Source: Brevundimonas vitisensis
Lineage (GTDB): Bacteria > Pseudomonadota > Alphaproteobacteria > Caulobacterales > Caulobacteraceae
NCBI RefSeq assembly: GCF_016656965.1
Contig: NZ_CP067977.1
Coordinates: 1,054,001 to 1,118,000, forward strand
Direction of reading: 5' to 3'
DNA length: 64,000 nucleotides
Shown: in pieces, positions 27,528-37,087 of the stretch
Layout: every line of letters begins with the position of its first letter
Position numbering within the stretch: the stretch's first letter is position 1
Position numbers and translations under genes: made by a program
Notes under the pieces: model-generated
What the model saw: the letters and a program-made list of their open reading frames with translations, nothing else
Database searches by the model: none
Told to the model about the DNA's origin: nothing

Positions 27528-29726
27528 ATGAGCGCCACACAGAAGACCATCGCCGAACTGGCCGCCGAATACGGCCTGAGCCCCAGTGAATATCAGGTGG
27601 TCCTCGACCGCCTCGGCCGCGAGCCGAACCAACTGGAATTGGGCGTGTTCTCGGTCATGTGGTCCGAGCATTGCTCCTATAAGTCGTCCAAGATTCACCT
27701 GGGCAAGTTCCCGACCAAGGGCCCGCGGGTCATCTGCGGTCCCGGCGAGAATGCCGGCGTCATCGATATCGATGACGGCGACGCCTGCATCTTCAAGATG
27801 GAAAGCCACAACCACCCCAGCTTCATCGAACCCTATCAGGGCGCGGCGACGGGCGTGGGCGGCATCATGCGCGACGTCTTCACCATGGGGGCCCGCCCGG
27901 TGGCCCTGCTGAACGCTCTGCGCTTTGGCGACCCGTCGCACGAAAAGACCAAGCGGCTGGTCAAGGGCGTGGTCAGCGGCATTGGCGGTTACGGCAACTG
28001 CGTCGGCGTCCCGACCGTGGCAGGCGAGACCAATTTCCACCGCGGCTACAATGGCAACATCCTGGTCAATGCCATGTGTGTGGGCTTGGCCAAGGCCGAC
28101 AGCATCTTCTATTCGGCCGCCCCGGGACCGGGCATGTCCGTGGTCTATTTCGGTTCGAAAACGGGCCGCGACGGGATCCACGGCGCGACCATGTCCTCGA
28201 CCGAGTTCGACGACGAGTCGGAGTCCAAGCGCCCCACCGTCCAGGTCGGCGATCCCTTTGCCGAAAAGCTGCTGATCGAAGCCACGCTGGAGCTGATGGC
28301 CTCCGGTGCCGTGGCCGCCATCCAGGACATGGGAGCCGCAGGCCTGACCTCGTCTTCAGTGGAAATGGCCGGCAAGGGCGGCGTTGGCATCGAGCTGAAC
28401 ATGGACGCGGTGCCCCAGCGCGAAACCGGCATGACGGCCTATGAGATGATGCTGTCGGAAAGCCAGGAGCGGATGCTGGCGGTCCTGAAGCCGGGCCGGG
28501 AGCAGGACGGTTATCGCATCTTCGAGAAATGGGGCCTGGACGCTGCCGTCATCGGCAAGACGACCGAGACCGGCCGGCTGGTCCTGAACCATCACGGCCA
28601 AGTCGTCTGCGACGTGCCCCTGGCCCCGCTGTTCGACGATGCACCGCTGTACGATCGTCCCTGGGTCCAGCCCGAGCTTCACCCGCGACTGGCCCCCGCC
28701 GAGGTCCCGGCCCCGGACAACTGGGCCGATGCGGTGATGAAGGTCGTTGCCTGCCCCGACATGGCCTCCAAGCGCTGGATCTGGGAACAGTACGACCGCC
28801 ACGTCATGGCCGACACCCTTCAGGATTCGGCCACCGGGGCCGATGCCGGCGTGGTGCGGGTTCATGGCACCGACAAGGGTCTGGCCGTCACCAGCGACTG
28901 CACCCCGCGCTATGTCCAGAACGACCCCTATGAGGGCGGCAAGCAGTGCGTGGCCGAGGCGTGGCGCAATCTGACGGCCGTAGGCGCGAGGCCCATCGCC
29001 ATCACCGACAATCTCAATTTCGGCAATCCGCAACGGCCTGAGATCATGGGTCAGATCGTGCGCGCGATCGACGGCATGGCCGAGGCCTGCCGCGAACTGG
29101 ACTTCCCGGTCGTGAGCGGAAACGTCAGCCTCTACAACGAGACGAACGGTGTCGCCATTCCGCCCACCCCTACCGTGGGCGGCGTCGGTCTTCTGCCCAA
29201 CTATGACGTGGTCGCGGGCTTTTCGACCATGGTGGAGGGCGACCATCTGGTCCTGATCGGCGAGACCCATGGCGAACTGGGCGCCTCCATCTATCTGCGC
29301 GAGGTTCTGGGCCGCGAGGACGGAGCCCCGCCGCCGGTCGACCTGGCGCTGGAGCGAAAGACCGGCGACTTCGTGCGCGGGTTGATCGAGGCGGGCGAGC
29401 TGACGTGCGTTCACGACCTATCGGATGGCGGCCTGATCGGCGCGGCCGCCGACCTGGCCCTGGCCTCCGACGTCGGCATCGAGCTGGACGCCAAGAGCGA
29501 GACCCACGCCCATATCTTCCTCTTTGCCGAAGATCAGGCGCGCTATCTGGTGGCTGTGCCCGAGGCGGGCCCGATCCTGGATGCGGCGCGCGAGGCCGGG
29601 CTGCATGCGTCTGTCGTGGGCCGGGCGGTCGGTCGCGACTTCGGATCGCGAGACCTGTTCCACATTCCGCTGGAGCACCTGCGCGAATGGCACGAAGGCT
29701 GGATGCCCGGTTGGATCGGCGCGTGA
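27528..29726 (+). CDS. purL: Phosphoribosylformylglycinamidine synthase subunit PurL
   Basis: PurL is the ATP-dependent synthetase subunit that converts FGAR to FGAM. The 732-residue length is that of the short, non-fused PurL that works with PurS and PurQ. Motifs include [15 protein letters not shown] near residue 38, the ATP/Mg site [20 protein letters not shown] near residue 88, [20 protein letters not shown] near residue 263 and [20 protein letters not shown] near residue 626. The stop overlaps the GTG of the following lipoprotein gene by four bases. Confidence 0.97.
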   Translation: MSATQKTIAELAAEYGLSPSEYQVVLDRLGREPNQLELGVFSVMWSEHCSYKSSKIHLGKFPTKGPRVICGPGENAGVIDIDDGDACIFKMESHNHPSFIEPYQGAATGVGGIMRDVFTMGARPVALLNALRFGDPSHEKTKRLVKGVVSGIGGYGNCVGVPTVAGETNFHRGYNGNILVNAMCVGLAKADSIFYSAAPGPGMSVVYFGSKTGRDGIHGATMSSTEFDDESESKRPTVQVGDPFAEKLLIEATLELMASGAVAAIQDMGAAGLTSSSVEMAGKGGVGIELNMDAVPQRETGMTAYEMMLSESQERMLAVLKPGREQDGYRIFEKWGLDAAVIGKTTETGRLVLNHHGQVVCDVPLAPLFDDAPLYDRPWVQPELHPRLAPAEVPAPDNWADAVMKVVACPDMASKRWIWEQYDRHVMADTLQDSATGADAGVVRVHGTDKGLAVTSDCTPRYVQNDPYEGGKQCVAEAWRNLTAVGARPIAITDNLNFGNPQRPEIMGQIVRAIDGMAEACRELDFPVVSGNVSLYNETNGVAIPPTPTVGGVGLLPNYDVVAGFSTMVEGDHLVLIGETHGELGASIYLREVLGREDGAPPPVDLALERKTGDFVRGLIEAGELTCVHDLSDGGLIGAAADLALASDVGIELDAKSETHAHIFLFAEDQARYLVAVPEAGPILDAAREAGLHASVVGRAVGRDFGSRDLFHIPLEHLREWHEGWMPGWIGA

Positions 29727-30100
29727 GCCGCCTGGCGCTGGTGATCCTGTGCCTGACGGCAGCAGCCTGTGCCAGCGCGCCGACCGCCCCATCCACCGAC
29801 ACCACCGGCTGTGACGTCGAAGTCCGGTTCGGCAGCTATGCCATGGGCGTCGATCCGGACCTCAAACGTCGCATCCTGTCGATCGTCCAGAACGACCCCG
29901 ACGTAGAGACATCCTCCGAAACACCATGGGGACGCGAGGGCGAATCCACCCTGTGCGTCGATCTGGACAGTGCTGCGGCGACCGATCGGCTGTATGGCCG
30001 GATCGAGGCCGTGATCCCGCCCTACAGCGACCGCGCGCCCACCACGGTCATCCACCGTGACGGTCGCAGCCACTCGGCCGTCACGCCCGGCAGGAGCTAG
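29723..30100 (+). CDS. Small lipoprotein of unknown function
   Basis: A 125-residue protein starting at a GTG (GTGA overlap with the purL stop). The lipoprotein signal is [19 protein letters not shown], with the lipobox cysteine near residue 17. The mature domain has two cysteines ([12 protein letters not shown] and STLCVDLDS) and looks like a small alpha/beta domain. The position implies translational coupling to purL, although the product is an envelope protein. No family was recognised. Confidence 0.75.
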   Translation: MSRLALVILCLTAAACASAPTAPSTDTTGCDVEVRFGSYAMGVDPDLKRRILSIVQNDPDVETSSETPWGREGESTLCVDLDSAAATDRLYGRIEAVIPPYSDRAPTTVIHRDGRSHSAVTPGRS

Positions 30101-30102
30101 CC

Positions 30103-30456
30103 TTGAGATCGTCGATCAGCTTCATGCTTGCTCTGTCCATTCTGCTTCTCGGGGGCTGCGAGGGCGGTGGCGATCCTGTCGAACAGGCGGTACGCGAAGC
30201 CTCTGCCGCCCGCCATGCCGAGACCGTTCGCGACGGCGAGGTATCCGGCCCGGTTGCCCCCGCCGCGCCCCGCTCGTCTGCGGACGAGGCCTATATCGCC
30301 CAGATGACGACCCACCACGAGACCGCCATCGCCCAGTCCCGCCAGATCCTGGCCGGCTCGAACGACCCCGAGGTCCGCCGCCTCGCCCAGACCACCATCG
30401 AAACCAGCAGCATTCAGCTCAATCAGATGCGCGCGCTGCAGGCGGCGGCCAACTGA
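30103..30456 (+). CDS. DUF305-like lipoprotein
   Basis: The 117-residue protein starts at a TTG with AGGAG six bases upstream. It has a lipoprotein signal (FMLALSILLLGGCEGGG) and then a helical domain, YIAQMTTHHETAIAQSRQIL followed by VRRLAQTTIETSSIQLNQMR. The paired histidines and methionine-containing helices match the four-helix DUF305 (ferritin-like) family, often linked to copper or other metal handling. Metal binding is an inference from the family. It starts two bases after the preceding lipoprotein gene. Confidence 0.75.
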   Translation: MRSSISFMLALSILLLGGCEGGGDPVEQAVREASAARHAETVRDGEVSGPVAPAAPRSSADEAYIAQMTTHHETAIAQSRQILAGSNDPEVRRLAQTTIETSSIQLNQMRALQAAAN

Positions 30457-30678
30457 CACGTCGTCTTCCGGTCGTCACTGGACCGGCTCAGCTTGCCCCA
30501 CGGCTGACCCTGGATTCCTGCCCGGTGCTGAAAACCCTTGGCCCTGCTGCCGTTTGCGGCCCGACTTCACGACAACTCCGCGCTCGGCGCCTGTCAGGGC
30601 CGTCAGTCCGATCGAACTGACGCGTGACGACTGTCACATTTGCAGGTTAGGTCGGGCGCTTAGTCACAGGAGATCCGC

Positions 30679-32250
30679 ATGAGCCCCTTCAACGCCCTGT
30701 CCCGTCGCGGTCTCCTGCTGGGACTGGGAGCCGGCGGTACCGTGCTCGGTGCCGGTCGCCAGGCCCTGGCCGACCCGATCTTTGCCGACTACCCCTTCCA
30801 GCTGGGCGTTGCGGCCGGTGATCCCCTGCCCGACGGCTTCGTCATCTGGACCCGTCTGGCACCCAAGCCGCTGGAAATCGGCAACGGCATGCCCTCTGCT
30901 CCCGTGCCGGTGAAGTGGGAAGTCGCCTCCGACGCCGGCTTCGGCACGGTGGTGCGCAGCGGCGAGGCCATCGCCCGCCCCGAACTGGCCCACGCCGTCC
31001 ACGTTGAGGTCGAGGGACTGGAGCCCGGCCGTCCCTATTTCTATCGCTTCAATGCCGGGCGCGAGCGCAGCGCCACCGGCCGCGCCCGGACAGCCCCGGC
31101 CCTGGGTTCTGCCATCGCCTCTGCCCGCTTCGGCGTGCTGGGCTGCCAGGCCTATGAACAGGGTTTCTATACCGCCCACCGCAAGGCGGCCGAAGAAGAG
31201 CTCGACTTCATCTACTGCTACGGCGACTACATCTACGAAGGCCGCAGCAGCCGCGTTTATAACGGCTCGGGCGGCACCTCGGAGAATCCGCGCCAGCACT
31301 TCGGCGGCGAGATTTACAGTCTGGACGACTACCGTCGCCGCTATGCCCAGTACAAGATGGACACGGACCTGCAGGCCAGCCACGCCTCGGCCGCCTGGTT
31401 CGTCACCTGGGACGATCACGAGATCGACAACAACTGGGTCTCCGCCCTCGACCAGGACGGCGTTCCGCCGGAGATCTTCGCCCTGCGCCAGCAGGCCGCG
31501 ATGCAGGCCTTCTATGAGCATATGCCGCTGCGCCGCTCGGCCTTCCCCCGCGGCTCGGCGCTACAGCTTTATCGCAAGGCATCCTGGGGCAGTCTGCTGG
31601 ACCTGAACCTGCTGGATACCCGCCAATACCGCACCGACCAGCCCTGCAACGACCGCTGGGCCTCGGCTTGCGCGGGCGTGGATGCCGATACGGCCCAGGT
31701 CCTGGGTCAGGCTCAGGAGGCCTGGCTGTTCGAAAGCCTGAACCGATCCCAGGCGCACTGGAACGTTCTGGCCCAGCAGATCATGGTCATGGACCTGGAC
31801 CGCAAGGAAGGGCCCGAGCCGGGCTACAACCTCGACACCTGGGCGGGATACCGCATTCCGCGCCAACGGCTTCTGCGCCACCTGCGCGACCGGCGGATCG
31901 GCAACACCGTGGTCCTGACCGGCGACGAGCATCAAAACTATGCCGGAGAGCTGTTCCTGGATGGGCGCGAGCCCGAGGGAGCGCCGATCGCGTCGGAATT
32001 CGTCACGACCTCGATCAGTTCGTCGGGCGACGGTCAGGATCAGCGCGCGGACGGCCGTCGCTATCTGGCGGACAATCCGTTCCTGAAGTTCAACAATGCC
32101 CAGCGCGGCTATGTCGTTTGCGACGTGACCGCCGAGCGCTGGCAGACGGAGTTCAAGGTGCTGGACAAGGTCTCCGACCGGGGCGGCACCCTCAGCACCA
32201 GAGCCAAGTTCGCCGTGGCCAGCGGCGATGCGAGGGTCGTGTCCGCCTGA
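30679..32250 (+). CDS. PhoD-family alkaline phosphatase/phosphodiesterase (Tat-exported)
   Basis: The 523-residue protein has a twin-arginine signal (LSRRGLLLGLGAGGTVLGAG) and an N-terminal Ig-like PhoD domain (QLGVAAGDPLPDGFVIWTRL onwards, residues 40-125), then the metallophosphoesterase domain. Candidate metal ligands occur in GVLGCQAYE, YCYGDYIYEG, VTWDDHEIDNNW near residue 240 and TGDEHQNYAGE near residue 414. It should hydrolyse phosphate mono- or diesters in the periplasm. The upstream gap contains a CTGTCAC (30630 region) that looks like half a Pho box, but the second half is not convincing. Confidence 0.93.
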   Translation: MSPFNALSRRGLLLGLGAGGTVLGAGRQALADPIFADYPFQLGVAAGDPLPDGFVIWTRLAPKPLEIGNGMPSAPVPVKWEVASDAGFGTVVRSGEAIARPELAHAVHVEVEGLEPGRPYFYRFNAGRERSATGRARTAPALGSAIASARFGVLGCQAYEQGFYTAHRKAAEEELDFIYCYGDYIYEGRSSRVYNGSGGTSENPRQHFGGEIYSLDDYRRRYAQYKMDTDLQASHASAAWFVTWDDHEIDNNWVSALDQDGVPPEIFALRQQAAMQAFYEHMPLRRSAFPRGSALQLYRKASWGSLLDLNLLDTRQYRTDQPCNDRWASACAGVDADTAQVLGQAQEAWLFESLNRSQAHWNVLAQQIMVMDLDRKEGPEPGYNLDTWAGYRIPRQRLLRHLRDRRIGNTVVLTGDEHQNYAGELFLDGREPEGAPIASEFVTTSISSSGDGQDQRADGRRYLADNPFLKFNNAQRGYVVCDVTAERWQTEFKVLDKVSDRGGTLSTRAKFAVASGDARVVSA

Positions 32251-32321
32251 TTCCACATCCGATGTCGGAACGGAGCCGAGCCGTTCGTCCTTGGTTCGGA
32301 ATCAACCCAGGGAGACCCAAG

Positions 32322-32684
32322 ATGGCCTATGTCGACGGCTTCGTTCTGGCGGTGAAAAAGGACCGGCTGGACGAATACAGACAGATCGCATCCGACGCGG
32401 CGGACGTCTGGAAAGAATATGGCGCCCTGCGCACGGTCGAGGCGGTGGCCGAGGACGTGCCCTATGGCGAAGTCACATCATTCCCCCGCGCCGTTCAGTG
32501 CCAGGAGGATGAGGTGGTGATCTTCTCCTGGATCGAATACCCGGACAAGGAAACGCGCGACGCCTGCAATGCCAAGATCATGCAGGATCCCCGCATGAAG
32601 ATGGACATGGTCAACGGTCCGATGAACGCTAAGACAATGATCTACGGCGGGTTTACGCCCATCGTGGACAATGCTGGCGACTGA
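32322..32684 (+). CDS. DUF1428 family protein
   Basis: The 120-residue protein begins MAYVDGFVLAVKKDRLDEYR and contains the family pattern WKEYGALRTVEAVAEDVPYG, VIFSWIEYPDKETRDACNAK and MKMDMVNGPMNAKTMIYGGF. DUF1428 proteins adopt a dimeric ferredoxin-like (ABM/YciI-like) fold and have no established function. There is a GGGAGA ribosome-binding site before the ATG. It is convergent with the phosphodiesterase at 32694, with a gap of nine bases. Confidence 0.9.
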   Translation: MAYVDGFVLAVKKDRLDEYRQIASDAADVWKEYGALRTVEAVAEDVPYGEVTSFPRAVQCQEDEVVIFSWIEYPDKETRDACNAKIMQDPRMKMDMVNGPMNAKTMIYGGFTPIVDNAGD

Positions 32685-32693
32685 CGGCCTGGT

Positions 32694-33518
32694 TCAGGCA
32701 GCGACCGGCACGCTCTGGCTCAATCGCCCCCCCACCCGGATCGGCTCGATCCGGGTGGCCAGGCCGGTCTTGTCGTCGGTCTCGACATAGACGCCGCATA
32801 CGGTCGCGGGTCCGTGCGCGGGCGAATAGCGCCCACCCGACAGGCGGGTCGTGAAGCGCCGCAGCGGCTCTTCCTTCTCGTTGCCGATCACGCTGTCATA
32901 GTCGCAGCAGCCGCCGGCATCGGTCTGATAAGCCGTGCCGCCGGGCAGGATCTGAGCATCGGCGGTGGGCACATGGGTGTGGGTCCCCACGACCAGACTG
33001 GCGCGTCCGTCGCAGAAGTGACCCATGGCCATCTTTTCGCTGGTGGCCTCGGCATGAATGTCCACGATCACGGCATCGGCGGCGATCCCCATGGGACAGG
33101 CGGCCAGTTCGCGCTCCACCGCGCCGAACGGATCATCGACCGCATCCATATGGACGCGTCCCAGCACGTTCATGACCAGCACCATCTTGCCGCTCTGCGT
33201 CTCGAACAGATTGGCCCCTGCCCCCGGCGCATCCATCAGCCGGGGATAGTTGGCCGGGCGGATCAGGCGCGGCTCGCGCACGATATAGGTCAGCGCCTCG
33301 CGCTGGTCCCAGCTGTGGTTGCCAAGGGTCAGGCAGTCCGCCCCGGCCATGAACAGTTCCTTGGCCGTATTCTCGGTGATGCCGAAGCCCCCGGCCGCGT
33401 TCTCGGCATTGACCACCACGAAATCCAGGCCCAGCTCACGCCGCAGACGCGGCAGATGATCGCTGATGCCGTCGCGGCCCGACTTGCCGATCACATCTCC
33501 AAAGAACGCTAGTCGCAT
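32694..33518 (-). CDS. YmdB-type metallophosphoesterase
   Basis: The 274-residue protein begins MRLAFFGDVIGKSGRDGISD and contains VVNAENAAGGFGIT, LTLGNHSWDQREAL, VDIHAEATSEK and VVGTHTHVPTADAQILPGGT, the full metal-binding set of the TIGR00282/YmdB family. Characterised members hydrolyse 2',3'-cyclic nucleotides or cAMP. It lies six bases after the 5-FCL gene on the same strand, a pairing often seen in alphaproteobacteria. Confidence 0.93.
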   Translation of the reverse strand: MRLAFFGDVIGKSGRDGISDHLPRLRRELGLDFVVVNAENAAGGFGITENTAKELFMAGADCLTLGNHSWDQREALTYIVREPRLIRPANYPRLMDAPGAGANLFETQSGKMVLVMNVLGRVHMDAVDDPFGAVERELAACPMGIAADAVIVDIHAEATSEKMAMGHFCDGRASLVVGTHTHVPTADAQILPGGTAYQTDAGGCCDYDSVIGNEKEEPLRRFTTRLSGGRYSPAHGPATVCGVYVETDDKTGLATRIEPIRVGGRLSQSVPVAA

Positions 33519-33524
33519 GGCACC

Positions 33525-34088
33525 TCAGACTTTCCGCGCCGGGATATAGCCGCTCTCGGTCAGAATGCCATCCAAACCCTGATCGTGGGCCTCGATCGGC
33601 AGGCGATCGAGGCGCTGTCCCGCATAGGCCAGACCGATAGCCAGAACCGCCGTGCTGCGACGAAGCTGAGCCAGCGTCCGATCATAGTGGCCACCGCCCT
33701 GCCCCAGCCTCGCTCCCGTATTGTCAAAAGCCAGCAGCGGCACGAGGACTAGGTCAGGCACCACCGTATCCGCCAATGGCAGAGGGGACGGGCATCCCGC
33801 CAGATCGGGCTCAAGGGGATCCCCCGGTGTCCAGCGGCGAAAGATCATCGCCTCATCCCGCCGGACGACGACGGGAAGGCTGAGCCGGTGCCCCTGTCGC
33901 AACAGGGCTTGGGCGAGAGGCGCGACGTCCATCTCCGAGCCCATGGCGCGATAGACGGCAACCTCGCGCCCTGGAGGCAGGGAGGCTGCGTGGTCCGCGA
34001 CACGACCGGCGGCATCGGGACTGGCATCGGAGAGGTTGCGGCGCAGGGCACGCATCTGTGCGCGAAGAACCGTCTTGTCGGAGGTCAT
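33525..34088 (-). CDS. 5-formyltetrahydrofolate cyclo-ligase
   Basis: The enzyme converts 5-formyl-THF to 5,10-methenyl-THF with ATP. The 187-residue protein begins MTSDKTVLRAQMRALRRNLS, with the basic ATP-binding N-terminus, and carries the signature DNTGARLGQGGGHYDRTLAQ near residue 125. I chose the ATG at 34088; the longer frame to 34196 has no family similarity. It follows zapA and the probable 6S RNA gene, the conserved zapA-ssrS-5-FCL order. Confidence 0.93.
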   Translation of the reverse strand: MTSDKTVLRAQMRALRRNLSDASPDAAGRVADHAASLPPGREVAVYRAMGSEMDVAPLAQALLRQGHRLSLPVVVRRDEAMIFRRWTPGDPLEPDLAGCPSPLPLADTVVPDLVLVPLLAFDNTGARLGQGGGHYDRTLAQLRRSTAVLAIGLAYAGQRLDRLPIEAHDQGLDGILTESGYIPARKV

Positions 34089-34204
34089 CGCGCGCTCATT
34101 GCTCGCCACAGGGCGTTGGATCAGGGTGGCGGGTGCCGCGAGAGCCGTGAAGGTCGGTTTGATCCTCTCGAGCCTGGATAACCAGGTGGGCGCCATATAC
34201 CCGG

Positions 34205-34350
34205 GCCCTCGAGCCCAGACAGGGACAGCTCCCTTCGAGTGAATTAAGGCCGCGAGGATATGTTGCCTTCGACGAGAGCCGCAGCGACCCGCCGTCGATC
34301 AAGATAGGCGCTCCGGTGACCACCGACAATGCTGTCTGTCCCCTTCCCAT
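34205..34350 (-). ncRNA. ssrS: 6S RNA (probable)
   Basis: The 328-bp gap between zapA and the 5-FCL gene has no credible coding sequence and is where 6S RNA lies in many proteobacteria. On the minus strand the ends can pair: GGGGACAG near 34340 with CTGTCCC near 34222, closing a mostly helical molecule of about 145 bases with an internal region as expected for the sigma70-RNA polymerase-binding 6S RNA. The exact ends and the central bubble were not modelled. The rest of the gap (34351-34416) contains a GGGGAGGGG-type repeat fragment. Confidence 0.55.
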
Positions 34351-34416
34351 GCGCGATGATGGGGAGGGGTGCGAGCAGCCCGGCGGCCGGGAGGTTCTGA
34401 TGGCGAGGAGGAGGCC

Positions 34417-34743
34417 TCAGAGCGAGAGCACAATCTTCTCGAGACGGGCCGCGACCGCGTTCAAGGCCTCGGCGACGCCCGCTTCCGCCCCGGCTCCATT
34501 GAGGACGACAGGTGCCGCTGCGGGCGGCCCGGACACCGCCAGCTTCGCCTCATGCAGTTCGTCCGCCAGCAGCAGGCCCGCCATCAGGAACAGTCGCAGG
34601 TCGCCGACATGACCGACCTCGCCCGCCACCTGACGCACATGGGCGTCGAACTGTCCCGCCAGACTGCGGACGCGATCTTCCTGACCGTCGGCACAGCCGA
34701 CAGCATAGGGGCGCCCGTTGACCTCGACCGTTACCGTGGCCAT
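34417..34743 (-). CDS. zapA: Cell division protein ZapA
   Basis: ZapA promotes bundling of FtsZ protofilaments at mid-cell. The 108-residue protein begins MATVTVEVNGRPYAVGCADG, continues with the ZapA globular head (QEDRVRSLAGQFDAHVRQVA, then LRLFLMAGLLLADELHEA) and ends in a coiled-coil-type helix. Its ATG overlaps the stop of the upstream coiled-coil gene as ATGA. Confidence 0.92.
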   Translation of the reverse strand: MATVTVEVNGRPYAVGCADGQEDRVRSLAGQFDAHVRQVAGEVGHVGDLRLFLMAGLLLADELHEAKLAVSGPPAAAPVVLNGAGAEAGVAEALNAVAARLEKIVLSL

Positions 34744-34994
34744 CAGGCGCGCTCGCTCAAGATGTGGCGGATTTGTTCAGCGGCGTCGGCCAGCGCCTGC
34801 GACGCCTGCTGCCCTGCAGCCTCCAGTTCCGCGACGCGACCGTCATCGGCAGCCGCTGTGCGCACGGGCGCGAACAGGTCGTCGTCCCCCACCGTTCCGG
34901 CACCGGCCGCGCGCGCCTTCAGCTCCAGCATCTTGCGCTCAAGCTTCGACAGGGCCTTGTCGATCCGGTCTTTGGCGGCACTGACAGCGTCCAT
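34743..34994 (-). CDS. DUF4164 coiled-coil protein, ZapA partner
   Basis: The 83-residue protein begins MDAVSAAKDRIDKALSKLER and is predicted to be coiled coil over most of its length, with a short Gly/Asp-rich break (GAGTVGDDDLFAPV). DUF4164 proteins are commonly encoded directly upstream of zapA in alphaproteobacteria, and in Caulobacter a ZapA-linked coiled-coil protein (ZauP) has been described at this position. It is coupled to zapA by a four-base overlap. The function in division is inferred from context. Confidence 0.8.
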   Translation of the reverse strand: MDAVSAAKDRIDKALSKLERKMLELKARAAGAGTVGDDDLFAPVRTAAADDGRVAELEAAGQQASQALADAAEQIRHILSERA

Positions 34995-35071
34995 CGGGCT
35001 CGCATCCTCCTTGAATCCGTATAGAACCCGCCCACGCGCTGCGGTAAAGCGCCGCCGCACCCCTTTTTCCG

Positions 35072-37087
35072 ATGACCGACGAAAGAATTCCCGTGTCAGA
35101 CGCCAAGACCGCCCCCCACAAAGTCACCTCCAAGCAGATGGCTGACGCCATCCGGGTCCTGGCCATGGACGGCGTTGAAAAGGCCAACAGCGGCCACCCC
35201 GGCATGCCCATGGGCATGGCCGATGTCGCCACGGTGCTGTTCTCGAAATATCTGAAGTTCGACGCCTCTCGCCCCGACTGGGCGGACCGTGATCGCTTCA
35301 TTCTTTCGGCCGGGCACGGCTCTATGCTGATCTACGCCCTGCTGCATCTGACGGGCTACAAGGCGGCCACGCGCGAAGAACTGTCGAACTTCCGCCAGTG
35401 GGGCTCCAAGACCGCCGGCCACCCGGAATACGGCCATATGCCGGGGGTCGAGACGACAACGGGCCCGCTGGGTCAGGGCCTGTCCAATGCGGTCGGCTTC
35501 GCCATGGCCGAGCGCCACCTGGCTTCGCGCTTCGGCGACGACCTGGTCGACCACCGGACCTGGGTCATCGCTGGTGACGGCTGCCTGATGGAAGGGATTT
35601 CTCAGGAGGCAATCGCCCTGGCCGGCCGCTATCAGCTGAACAAGCTGACGGTGCTGTGGGACGACAACGCCATCACCATCGACGGTGCGGTGTCATTGTC
35701 TGATGCCACCGATCAACTGGCGCGGTTCAAGGCGGCGGGCTGGGCGGTCAAGGCCGTCGACGGGCACGACACCTCGGCCATCAAGAAGGCCCTGGCCTGG
35801 GCGACGAAACAGTCCAAGCCCTCGCTGGTCGCCTGCAAGACCAAGATCGGCAAGGGCGCCGCCACCCTGGAGGGCAGCCACAAGACCCACGGTGCCGCCC
35901 TGGGTGCCGCCGAGATCGCGGCCAGCCGCCTGGGCATGGGCTGGGAGCATGAGCCCTTCGACCTGCCCGAAGCCATCGAGAAAGCCTGGAAGAAGGTCGG
36001 CAAGCAGGGAGCCAAGGCGCGCAAGGCCTGGGAGGCCCGCCTGGCCGACAGCGCCCACGCCGACGAATTCACTCGCGCCATGGCCGGCGACCTGCCCGCC
36101 GCTGCGTTCGAGCCGCTGAAAGCCGCCATCGCCCAGCTGGTCGAGACCAAACCCGCCCAGGCCACCCGCCAGGCTTCCGGCGCCGCCCTGGATCAGCTGT
36201 TCGGTGCCATCCCGGAAATGATCGGTGGCTCGGCCGACCTGACCGGCTCCAACAACACCCTGGTCAAGGGCACCCGCACCTATGACGCGCCCGATTACGA
36301 GGGTCGCTACGTCAACTGGGGCATTCGCGAACACGGCATGGCTGCGGCCATGAACGGCATGGCGCTGCATGGGGGCGTGATCCCCTATGGCGGCACCTTC
36401 ATGGTGTTCTCGGACTACAGCCGCCCGTCGATCCGCCTGGCTGCACTGATGGGCATCCGCGTCGTCCATGTCCTGACCCACGACTCTATCGGCCTGGGCG
36501 AGGACGGCCCGACGCACCAGCCGGTCGAACATCTGGCCGCCCTGCGCGCCATCCCCAACCTGCTGGTCTTCCGGCCCGCCGACACGATCGAGGCCATGGA
36601 GTGCTGGCAGGCAGCACTGCAGAACCGCACGGGTCCCTCGGCCCTGGCCCTGTCGCGCCAGAAGACCGCCGCCGTTCGCCTGTCGGCCTCCGACACCAAT
36701 CTGTCGGCCAAGGGCGCCTATGAGCTGAAGGCCGCCTCGGGCGAGGCCAAGGTCACCCTTTTCGCCACGGGCACTGAGGTTCCCCTGGCCCTTAAGGCGG
36801 CCGAGACCCTGGAAGCGGAAGGCACCCCCACCCGCGTCGTCTCGGTGCCCTGTTTCGAACTGTTCGAGCAGCAGGACGCCGCCTATCAGGCCTCGATCAT
36901 CGGCCGCGGCACCGTCCGGGTCGCCGTCGAAGCCGCCGTCAAACAGGGCTGGGAGCGTTTCATCGGCGAGGACGGAGCCTTCGTCGGCATGTCCTCCTTT
37001 GGAGCCAGTGCCCCGGCGGAAGTCCTCTACCGCGAGTTCGGCATCACAGCCGATGCCGTGGTTGCCGCTGCCAAGGCGCGCCTCTGA
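35072..37087 (+). CDS. tkt: Transketolase
   Basis: Transketolase moves two-carbon units between sugar phosphates in the pentose phosphate pathway, using thiamine diphosphate. The 671-residue protein has [20 protein letters not shown] near the N-terminus, the TPP/Mg motif [18 protein letters not shown] near residue 168 with DDNAITIDG, the pyrimidine-domain [15 protein letters not shown] near residue 414 and [20 protein letters not shown] near residue 470. Its stop overlaps the ATG of purT by one base. It heads a run of central carbon genes followed by gap, pgk and fba. Confidence 0.97.
   Translation: MTDERIPVSDAKTAPHKVTSKQMADAIRVLAMDGVEKANSGHPGMPMGMADVATVLFSKYLKFDASRPDWADRDRFILSAGHGSMLIYALLHLTGYKAATREELSNFRQWGSKTAGHPEYGHMPGVETTTGPLGQGLSNAVGFAMAERHLASRFGDDLVDHRTWVIAGDGCLMEGISQEAIALAGRYQLNKLTVLWDDNAITIDGAVSLSDATDQLARFKAAGWAVKAVDGHDTSAIKKALAWATKQSKPSLVACKTKIGKGAATLEGSHKTHGAALGAAEIAASRLGMGWEHEPFDLPEAIEKAWKKVGKQGAKARKAWEARLADSAHADEFTRAMAGDLPAAAFEPLKAAIAQLVETKPAQATRQASGAALDQLFGAIPEMIGGSADLTGSNNTLVKGTRTYDAPDYEGRYVNWGIREHGMAAAMNGMALHGGVIPYGGTFMVFSDYSRPSIRLAALMGIRVVHVLTHDSIGLGEDGPTHQPVEHLAALRAIPNLLVFRPADTIEAMECWQAALQNRTGPSALALSRQKTAAVRLSASDTNLSAKGAYELKAASGEAKVTLFATGTEVPLALKAAETLEAEGTPTRVVSVPCFELFEQQDAAYQASIIGRGTVRVAVEAAVKQGWERFIGEDGAFVGMSSFGASAPAEVLYREFGITADAVVAAAKARL

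Noticed and set aside
30600..30678. Pho box upstream of phoD
   Set aside because: Only one CTGTCAC half-site is seen; the second half at the proper spacing does not match, so a PhoB site is not supported.
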